Assembly: GCF_004322705.1 (NCBI RefSeq)
Contig: NZ_SIZZ01000004.1
Location: forward strand, 62,001-126,000
Source of the DNA: Dyella terrae
Lineage (GTDB): Bacteria > Pseudomonadota > Gammaproteobacteria > Xanthomonadales > Rhodanobacteraceae
Direction: 5' to 3'
DNA: 64,000 nucleotides
Shown: piece after piece, positions 57,993-64,000 of the stretch
Numbering within the stretch: the stretch's first letter is position 1
Layout: every line of letters starts with the position of its first letter
Notes under the pieces: generated by a model
Seen by the model: the letters and a program-made list of their open reading frames with translations, nothing else
The model's database searches: none
What the model was told of the DNA's origin: nothing
Made by a program: the position numbers and the translations under genes

Positions 57993-58130
57993 ATGTCGAA
58001 GCGGACCTTCCAGCCCAGCAAGCTCAAGCGCGCCCGCACGCACGGCTTTCGTGCTCGTATGGCCACGGCCGACGGTCGTAAGATCCTGAACGCACGTCGC
58101 GCCAAGGGCCGCAAGCGCCTGATCCCGTAA
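57993..58130 (+). CDS. rpmH: 50S ribosomal protein L34
   Basis: The 45-residue protein reads [20 protein letters not shown], then [20 protein letters not shown] and KRLIP, the classic L34 sequence. AGGAGGAAG lies upstream of the ATG at 57993. The small, very basic protein sits at the base of the large subunit. It is the first gene of the rightward rpmH-rnpA-yidC-mnmE set, transcribed from a sigma70-type promoter next to DnaA boxes. Confidence 0.97.
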   Translation: MSKRTFQPSKLKRARTHGFRARMATADGRKILNARRAKGRKRLIP

Positions 58131-58141
58131 GGGGCACCGAT

Positions 58142-58537
58142 ATGCGTGCCGGACTGCCGCGCGAGGCGCGGATCCGTCGCGCCGGTGACTTCGCTGCGAT
58201 GCGAAATGACAGCGGCCGCCTCGGCGGTCGCTGTTTTTCTGTGCGCTATCGCCAGAACGGGCTCGACCACGCCAGGCTGGGCCTGGCCATTTCCAAGCGC
58301 GTTTCCAAGCGCGCGGTCGATCGCAACCGACTCAAGCGGCTCCTGCGCGAATCCTTCCGACGTGTGCGACACCAGCTCCCTCCCGTGGACCTGCTGGTGA
58401 TGGCGCGCGACCACGCCGCCGGCCTGTCCGGCCCTGAATTGCTGGCTGATATCGACCTGATGTGGAAGAAGTTGTTGTCTTCCAAGGTCGCCCTCACGTT
58501 GAAGCCAGCTGACGCGACCGGCACAATCGCGCGTTGA
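58142..58537 (+). CDS. rnpA: Ribonuclease P protein component
   Basis: The 131-residue protein carries the RnpA signature LGLAISKRVSKRAVDRNRLKRLLRES (in parts) with the conserved RNR motif that contacts the RNase P RNA. It helps the RNA trim 5' ends of tRNA precursors. It starts 11 bp after rpmH. The usual yidD gene between rnpA and yidC is absent; only 55 bp separate them. Confidence 0.95.
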   Translation: MRAGLPREARIRRAGDFAAMRNDSGRLGGRCFSVRYRQNGLDHARLGLAISKRVSKRAVDRNRLKRLLRESFRRVRHQLPPVDLLVMARDHAAGLSGPELLADIDLMWKKLLSSKVALTLKPADATGTIAR

Positions 58538-58592
58538 CCTTTCTCTTGCCCACGCCGCGACATGCCGCGGTGCCTACCGGATCTGCTTCGCG

Positions 58593-60311
58593 ATGAATCA
58601 AACGCGCACGTTCCTCATCTTCGCCCTGTTAGCCGTGGCGTATTTCCTGTGGATGGCCTGGGAGAAGGACTACGGTCCGCAACCGCCAGCCGCGGCCACC
58701 GTGGCGAGCGCGTCTTCGAGCGCAGCCGTTCCGGCCGCCGACGCCAGCGTCCCGGGTGCCACGTCCACCGGCACGGTGGTTCCGCCGGCCGACGGCAAGT
58801 CGACCAACGTCCCGGCCCAGCTGGTGACGATCACCACCGACGTGCTGCGCCTGACGGTCGACACGAAGGGCGGCACCATCGTCCGTTCCGAACTGCTGCA
58901 CTACCCGGCCGAACCGCGCACCAAGAAGAACCCCGATCCGGCGCCGGTGCGCCTCCTCGATGATCAGCGCGAGCATTTCTTCGCCGCGCAGAGCGGCCTT
59001 GCCACGGTGGCCGGTGCTGGCGTCCCCGTCGCGCCCACCCACCTGACCGTGTTCGAAAGCGCCCAGCCCTCGTTCACCCTGCCCGAAGGCAAGGATGAGC
59101 TGCGCGCCGACTTCCACTGGCAGGATGCGAACGGTCTGGCGGTCACCAAGACCTTCGTGCTCAAGCGCGGCAGCTACGACGTCGCGCTGGAACAGAAGAT
59201 CGACAACGGTGGCTCGGTCGCCTGGCAGGGCAACGCCTACGAGCAGCTGCAGCGCGCCGCCCCGGCCAACAACCGCAACTGGTTCCAGAACTTCACCGAT
59301 CCGGCGGCGCACAGCTTCCTCGGTGCCGCCTGGTACAGCCCGCAGGACAAGTTCGAAACCCTGCTGTTCACCGATTTCCAGAAGAAGCCCCTCAACCGCA
59401 GCATCACCGGCGGCTGGGCTGCCATGCTGCAGCACTACTTCTTCGTGGCGTGGATTCCGTCCGCGCAGGAAGGCGTCACCTACTCCACCAGCGTGACCAA
59501 TCCGGAAACGGCGCAACCGCTGTACCTGATCCGCGCCGTCGGCCCGTCGATGAACGTGGCCCCGGGCCAGAGCGCCACGACGCAGACGCGTCTTTACGCC
59601 GGCCCGAAGTTGCAGGGCACGCTGGACCTGGTGGCCCCGGGCCTTGAGCTGACCACCAACTACGGTTGGCTGACCGTCATCGCCCAGCCGCTGCACTGGA
59701 CGCTGTCCAAGCTTCACTCCATCGCCGGCAACTGGGGCGTCGCCATCATCCTGCTCGTGCTGCTGCTGAAGGCCGCGATGTGGAAGCTGACGGCCGCGCA
59801 GTTCCGCTCGGGCGCCAAGATGCGCAAGCTGCAGCCGCGCATCGCCTCGCTCAAGGAGCGTTACGGCGATGACAAGATGAAGATGCAGCAGGCCATGATG
59901 GAGCTGTACAAGAAAGAGAAGGTGAATCCGATGAGCGGCTGCCTGCCGATCCTCATCACCTTCCCGGTGTTCCTGGGCCTGTACCGCGTGCTGATGGAAA
60001 GCGTGGAGCTGCGCCAGGCGCCGTTCGTCGGCTGGATCCACGATCTGTCGGCTGCCGATCCGTACTTCATCCTGCCGGCTATCTACGTGCTGGTGATGAT
60101 GGCGACGCAGTGGCTGACGCCGACCCCGGGCATGGACCCGACCCAGGCCAAGATGATGAAGGTGATGCCGCTGATGTTCGCGGTGATGTTCGCCTTCTTC
60201 CCGGCTGGTCTGGTGCTGTACTGGGTGATCAACGGTGCGACCAGCCTGGCGCAGCAGTGGTTCATCACCCGCCAGGTGGACAAGGCGGATCTGAAGGCGA
60301 AGACGGCTTAA
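58593..60311 (+). CDS. yidC: Membrane protein insertase YidC
   Basis: The 572-residue insertase has an N-terminal helix (TFLIFALLAVAYFLWMAW), a large periplasmic domain (about 60-350), and the conserved C-terminal 5-helix region (GNWGVAIILLVLLLKAAMWKL, GCLPILITFPVFLGLYRVL, GLVLYWVINGATSLAQQW). It inserts and folds inner membrane proteins with or without Sec. A strong hairpin terminator follows the stop. Confidence 0.97.
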   Translation: MNQTRTFLIFALLAVAYFLWMAWEKDYGPQPPAAATVASASSSAAVPAADASVPGATSTGTVVPPADGKSTNVPAQLVTITTDVLRLTVDTKGGTIVRSELLHYPAEPRTKKNPDPAPVRLLDDQREHFFAAQSGLATVAGAGVPVAPTHLTVFESAQPSFTLPEGKDELRADFHWQDANGLAVTKTFVLKRGSYDVALEQKIDNGGSVAWQGNAYEQLQRAAPANNRNWFQNFTDPAAHSFLGAAWYSPQDKFETLLFTDFQKKPLNRSITGGWAAMLQHYFFVAWIPSAQEGVTYSTSVTNPETAQPLYLIRAVGPSMNVAPGQSATTQTRLYAGPKLQGTLDLVAPGLELTTNYGWLTVIAQPLHWTLSKLHSIAGNWGVAIILLVLLLKAAMWKLTAAQFRSGAKMRKLQPRIASLKERYGDDKMKMQQAMMELYKKEKVNPMSGCLPILITFPVFLGLYRVLMESVELRQAPFVGWIHDLSAADPYFILPAIYVLVMMATQWLTPTPGMDPTQAKMMKVMPLMFAVMFAFFPAGLVLYWVINGATSLAQQWFITRQVDKADLKAKTA

Positions 60312-60324
60312 TCGCTTCGCTGGA

Positions 60325-60352
60325 AAAAAGGGCCGCTCACGCGGCCCTTTTT
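60325..60352 (+). terminator. Rho-independent terminator after yidC
   Basis: AAAAAGGGCCGC (60325-60336) pairs with GCGGCCCTTTTT (60341-60352) around the loop TCAC. A textbook A/T-flanked hairpin that ends the rpmH-rnpA-yidC transcript. Confidence 0.93.
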
Positions 60353-60414
60353 CATTGGGGCGTCGTGAGTGACTTGCCCCGCTTCCGAGGCGACGCACTG
60401 ACCCACTCACAGAC

Positions 60415-60423
60415 TTATCCACA
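60415..60423 (+). promoter_or_regulatory. DnaA box upstream of mnmE
   Basis: A perfect TTATCCACA lies 22 bp before the mnmE start codon and about 2.6 kb from dnaA. It may allow DnaA to influence mnmE, or titrate DnaA near the origin. Confidence 0.6.
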
Positions 60424-60445
60424 CCGACCGTTACATACTTTGCGC

Positions 60446-61792
60446 ATGTCGAACCCAGCCACCGCCACCATTGCCGCCATCGCCTCCGCACCCGGAGCGG
60501 CGGGAGTCGGCGTGATTCGTGTGTCGGGGCCCGACGCGCGCGCCATCGCCCGCACTTTGCTCGGCCGCACCCCAAAGCCTCGCTCTGCACATTTCGCGAA
60601 CTTCAAGGATGCGCATGGCGAGGTGATCGATCAGGGTCTTCTGCTCTATTTCCCTGCGCCGGCCTCCTATACCGGTGAGCATGTCCTGGAACTGCAAGGC
60701 CACGGCAGTCCGGTGTTGCTCGATGGGTTGTTGCGCCGCGTTTGCGAGCTGGGTGCGCGCCTGGCGCGACCGGGCGAATTCACCGAGCGCGCCTTTCTCA
60801 ACGGCAAGATGGATCTGGCGCAGGCCGAAGCGGTGGCAGACCTGATCGCCGCTCGCTCGCAGGCCTCGGCACGTGCCGCGTTGCGCTCCATGGAAGGCGT
60901 GTTCTCGCGCAAGGTCGACGAACTGCTGCAAGCCTTGATCATCCTGCGCGTGCATATCGAAGCGGCGATCGATTTCCCCGAAGAAGAGATCGACTTTCTC
61001 GCCGACCCCGCCATCACGTTGCAGCTGGATGCCCTGCGCGAAGGCCTGCGCGAGCTGTTGCTCGAAGCGCAACGCGGTGTGCGACTGAACGATGGTTTGC
61101 GCGTCGCCATCATCGGGCGTCCGAACGCCGGCAAGTCGAGCCTGCTGAACGCTTTGGCGGGGCATGACCGCGCCATCGTCACCGACATCGCCGGTACCAC
61201 GCGCGATGTCCTGCGCGAACACGTCAGCCTGGATGGCATCGCCCTCGAACTGGCCGATACCGCGGGATTGCGTGACACTGACGATCCGGTCGAGCGCGAA
61301 GGCGTGCGACGCGCACACCACGAACTGACCCGTGCCGACGTCGCCCTGCTGGTGACGGACACCGACCACGCCGATACCGATCTGGCCTTGTTCGCCAACG
61401 TCGAGGCGAGCGTCGAGCGCATGGTGGTGGTGAACAAGATCGATCTCGTGGGGGCCACGTCTCACGCACAAATGCGCGACGGCCATTTCTGGTTGTGGCT
61501 GTCGGTGCGCAACGGCGACGGCCTCGACACGCTGCGCCAACACCTCAAGCAACTGGCGACGGCAGGCGCCGGCGAAGGCGCCTTCAGCGCCCGCCGTCGC
61601 CACGTCGTCGCACTCGAACAGGTCGCCGGACATCTGGAGCGCACTGCCCACGTGCTGGCCGCGACCCGCGCCGGTGAGCTGGCTGCCGAAGAGTTGCGCC
61701 ACGCGCAGCACGCGCTTGGCGAAATCACCGGTACTTACACCAGTGACGACCTGCTCGGGGCGATCTTCGGTTCGTTCTGCATCGGTAAATGA
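60446..61792 (+). CDS. mnmE: tRNA modification GTPase MnmE
   Basis: The 448-residue GTPase, with MnmG, installs the 5-carboxymethylaminomethyl group on wobble uridine of some tRNAs. Seen are the N-terminal tetrahydrofolate-binding domain (AIASAPGAAGVGVIRVSGPDA), FTERAFLNGKMDLAQAEAVADLI, the G1 motif GRPNAGKSS, the G2/G3 area AGTTRD and DTAGLRDT, G4 NKID, and the C-terminal FCIGK with the essential Cys445. ATG 60446 fits the family start. A DnaA box precedes it. Confidence 0.97.
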   Translation: MSNPATATIAAIASAPGAAGVGVIRVSGPDARAIARTLLGRTPKPRSAHFANFKDAHGEVIDQGLLLYFPAPASYTGEHVLELQGHGSPVLLDGLLRRVCELGARLARPGEFTERAFLNGKMDLAQAEAVADLIAARSQASARAALRSMEGVFSRKVDELLQALIILRVHIEAAIDFPEEEIDFLADPAITLQLDALREGLRELLLEAQRGVRLNDGLRVAIIGRPNAGKSSLLNALAGHDRAIVTDIAGTTRDVLREHVSLDGIALELADTAGLRDTDDPVEREGVRRAHHELTRADVALLVTDTDHADTDLALFANVEASVERMVVVNKIDLVGATSHAQMRDGHFWLWLSVRNGDGLDTLRQHLKQLATAGAGEGAFSARRRHVVALEQVAGHLERTAHVLAATRAGELAAEELRHAQHALGEITGTYTSDDLLGAIFGSFCIGK

Positions 61793-61942
61793 GTTCGCCG
61801 CGATCGCGCGCCAGCGCATCCCGATGAGCGTTCACTGACGCTATCGCATGCGGCGACGTTTCCATGTCACGCCATCGCTCACCGAGCCGCGTCAACGCGA
61901 TACCATATCCGGCTGATTTAGCGGGATTTCGCGGCAGAAGGC

Positions 61943-64000
61943 ATGCTTTCTCTTTTCTTCGGTGCCTTCGGGCTTTCCACACTCTGGCTGATTCCTCTCC
62001 TGTGGCGTGCCGTGCGCATAGCGATCGCGCGCGGCAAACGTGCGCGCGGCGGCGAAGGCACAATTCGCTTCTGGCTGGGCGGACTGGGCGTGCTGATCGG
62101 CAGTGCCACGCTGGAAGGCCTGGTCGTCTCTGCCTTCACCGATGACGCCAGCGCGGGCGGCGCGGTGTGCCGTGCCCTGGCCTCCGGATTCAGCGGATTC
62201 ATGGGCGGCGCACTGACCACGCTGCTCATGCTGATCCTGATCGCCGCGAGCCTGCCCTGGTATGCCGGCAAGCCGCCAGGTGAGTTGTTCGGCGCAGCGG
62301 CTGGCCTGGTCGACGTCGTCGAAAGCCTGTTGCTTCGCTTGGGCGGAACACGGCGTGCCTCACGCCACCCTCGCGGCCGTGGCGCGGTGCGCCGCGCCGA
62401 CCGGCCCGTGCGTGCGCGGCGCTCTGCGCCGACATCGACCGTCACCGAGCCTGCCGCGCCGACGCCGTCCGAGGCGCCCCGTCCGGTCGTGCACGCCGGA
62501 CAGGTGCGTCGCGCCGCCGAACGCGAGAAGGTGATCCGCGAACCGTGGCTGCAACCCCGGCACGGCTCGCCGGCCACCTCGACGGCGCGCATCGTTCAGC
62601 GCGCGATGGCGATGACGGAAGGAACATCGGGGGAGCCGCGCGCGCCGACGATGACACGCACCGCCCCCGGGCCTTCGATTGCTGCCGAACGCGTACCTGC
62701 GTTGGCTCGCCACGATGACATGGCAGTGGCCAGCGTGATCCCGACCGTCGCCGCACCGCTCCCGCCGGCGCCTCTCGTTGTCGAGGAGCCCGTGCGCCTC
62801 ACCCAGCCATCCGTCGTTGCCGATCGACTCGACGCTCCCGTCGACCACTCGCTCGACGACGCCGTGATCCCGCCAGCGACGCATGACACGGCCGACGTCG
62901 ACGAAGCGGTTGATGAACACGTCGACGAAGCTTTCCTCGAAGAAGCACACGGAGAAGAACAGATCACTGCGAGCACGCAGGCCGACCTGGTCCGTCCGCT
63001 TACGGTCCATGCCGTTCGACGCACGGCAGCCAACGAAGAACTGCCGCAAACCGCCCCGCTGCCGCTCGCGACGCCCGTCGCCCCCCGCCAGCGCAGCAAC
63101 GTCCAGCTTCCGCCCCTCGAACTGCTCGCTCATGCTGGCCCAAGCGATACGCATATCGATGATGCCCAGCTGGCTGAAACCGGCGAGCTCATCGAGCAGC
63201 GCCTGCGTGAGTTCAAAGTGCCGGTGACAGTGGTCGGTGCATCGGCGGGCCCGGTCATCACGCGTTTCGAAGTCGAACCGGCGGTCGGCGTGCGTGGCAA
63301 TCAGATCGTCGCGCTGATGAAGGACCTCGCGCGCGGCCTCGGTCGCACGTCGATTCGCGTGGTCGAAACCATTCCCGGCAAAACCTGCATGGGCCTGGAG
63401 CTGCCGAACGAACAGCGCCAGATGATCGCCCTCTCCGAAATCCTCGATTCGGCCGAATACCGTGACGCCGATTCGCTGCTCACGCTGGCGATGGGCAAGG
63501 GCATCACCGGCGAACCGGTGGTCGCGGACCTCGCGCGCGCACCGCACATGCTGGTGGCCGGCACCACCGGCTCGGGCAAATCGGTGGCGGTCAACGCCAT
63601 GATCCTGTCGATGCTCTACAAGGCCACGCCCGACGACGTGCGCATGATCATGATCGACCCGAAGATGCTGGAGCTTTCGGTCTACGAAGGCATCCCGCAC
63701 CTGCTCGCGCCCGTGGTCACCGACATGAAGCTCGCGGCTAATGCGCTGGCCTGGTGCGTGGCGGAAATGGAAAACCGCTATCGCCTGATGTCTGATCTGC
63801 GCGTGCGCAATCTCGCCGGCTACAACCAGAAAGTGCGCGAGGCGCAGGCGTCCGGACGTCCGTTGCTCAACCCCTTCCCCGCGCATCCGGAAGTGCCCGA
63901 AACGCTCGACACCATGCCGATGATCGTGGTGGTGATCGATGAGCTGGCCGACCTGATGATGGTCGCGGGCAAGAAGATCGAAGAGCTGATTGCGCGCCTG
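61943..64000 (+). CDS. ftsK: DNA translocase FtsK, 3' end outside window
   Basis: Open to the window end (686 residues seen). A stop at 61919-61921 in frame fixes the start to ATG 61943, with AGAAGG upstream. The N-terminus shows only about three hydrophobic helices (to ~residue 115), then a long Arg/Pro/Ala-rich and acidic linker (about 140-390). The motor domain starts near residue 400 ([17 protein letters not shown]), with Walker A GTTGSGKS (540-547) and Walker B region [12 protein letters not shown]. FtsK pumps DNA at the division septum. A location next to mnmE is not the usual E. coli one. Confidence 0.93.
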   Translation, partial: MLSLFFGAFGLSTLWLIPLLWRAVRIAIARGKRARGGEGTIRFWLGGLGVLIGSATLEGLVVSAFTDDASAGGAVCRALASGFSGFMGGALTTLLMLILIAASLPWYAGKPPGELFGAAAGLVDVVESLLLRLGGTRRASRHPRGRGAVRRADRPVRARRSAPTSTVTEPAAPTPSEAPRPVVHAGQVRRAAEREKVIREPWLQPRHGSPATSTARIVQRAMAMTEGTSGEPRAPTMTRTAPGPSIAAERVPALARHDDMAVASVIPTVAAPLPPAPLVVEEPVRLTQPSVVADRLDAPVDHSLDDAVIPPATHDTADVDEAVDEHVDEAFLEEAHGEEQITASTQADLVRPLTVHAVRRTAANEELPQTAPLPLATPVAPRQRSNVQLPPLELLAHAGPSDTHIDDAQLAETGELIEQRLREFKVPVTVVGASAGPVITRFEVEPAVGVRGNQIVALMKDLARGLGRTSIRVVETIPGKTCMGLELPNEQRQMIALSEILDSAEYRDADSLLTLAMGKGITGEPVVADLARAPHMLVAGTTGSGKSVAVNAMILSMLYKATPDDVRMIMIDPKMLELSVYEGIPHLLAPVVTDMKLAANALAWCVAEMENRYRLMSDLRVRNLAGYNQKVREAQASGRPLLNPFPAHPEVPETLDTMPMIVVVIDELADLMMVAGKKIEELIARL

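Noticed and set aside
58629-60590. 653-codon minus-strand frame opposite yidC
   Set aside because: Antisense shadow; it also crosses the yidC terminator and mnmE start.
62360-63886. 508-codon minus-strand frame opposite ftsK
   Set aside because: Antisense shadow of the FtsK motor and linker.

Overview
The window is a GC-rich chromosomal segment of a gammaproteobacterium of the order Xanthomonadales, most likely Rhodanobacteraceae (Luteibacter/Dyella/Rhodanobacter-like). The evidence is the origin-proximal order gyrB-recF-dnaN-dnaA | rpmH-rnpA-yidC-mnmE, a tonB-exbB-exbD-exbD operon, many copies of the GTCATTCCGGCGAAAGCCGG-type dispersed repeat, and protein families typical of that group. The genus is an inference. 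No tRNA, rRNA, CRISPR array or complete insertion sequence was seen.

Layout. 0-12.4 kb: the end of a membrane protein gene, a RES/Xre toxin-antitoxin pair with an inverted-repeat operator, ompW, a membrane lipoprotein, phhA divergent from an Lrp-type regulator, an MFS exporter divergent from a TetR repressor with twin operators, a PlsC-like acyltransferase plus YheT-like hydrolase pair, and a leftward operon (DJ-1/PfpI-like, 70-aa ORF, GFA, GST, YafY regulator) that looks like electrophile detoxification. 12.4-24.5 kb: VOC protein and fbp sharing a palindrome-rich promoter region, a giant 1580-aa putative effector/toxin with a transglutaminase-like Cys-His-Asp C-terminus, a patatin lipoprotein, an S9 peptidase, an SGNH esterase and a DUF2167 protein. 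A repeat family built on TGTAAACGGTGAACGG and its complement lies just after several stop codons, once as a 122-bp tandem array. 24.5-30.6 kb: an accessory stretch of small unknown genes, a beta-propeller protein, a YwqK/MORN-like protein and a broken partial copy of the neighbouring radical SAM gene next to GGGGCCAG-containing repeats.

30.6-46.2 kb: PA0069-type radical SAM protein, a membrane-anchored patatin, a nested inverted repeat with perfect 100-bp arms, then an acetate-use block: MFS transporter with a large periplasmic insert, DcaP-like porin, acs, and a CrbR/CrbS-type two-component system whose kinase carries a sodium:solute symporter domain. After these come a phosphopantetheinyl transferase and pdxJ. 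46.2-51.3 kb: about 1 kb without a gene, containing fifteen exact 9-bp repeats, then the TonB energising operon and a TPR protein.

51.4-64 kb: the replication-origin region. gyrB, recF, dnaN and dnaA are read leftward, and rpmH, rnpA, yidC, mnmE and ftsK (cut by the window end) rightward. DnaA boxes (TTATCCACA) occur on both sides of dnaA and just upstream of mnmE; the AT-rich dnaN-dnaA spacer is the best oriC candidate.

Functionally, the clearest cooperating sets are the toxin-antitoxin pair, phhA with its Lrp regulator, the TetR-MFS pair, the detoxification operon, the porin/transporter/acs/CrbSR acetate module, the TonB system, and the replication/ribosome/membrane-insertion core. The most unusual gene is the 1580-aa putative effector.
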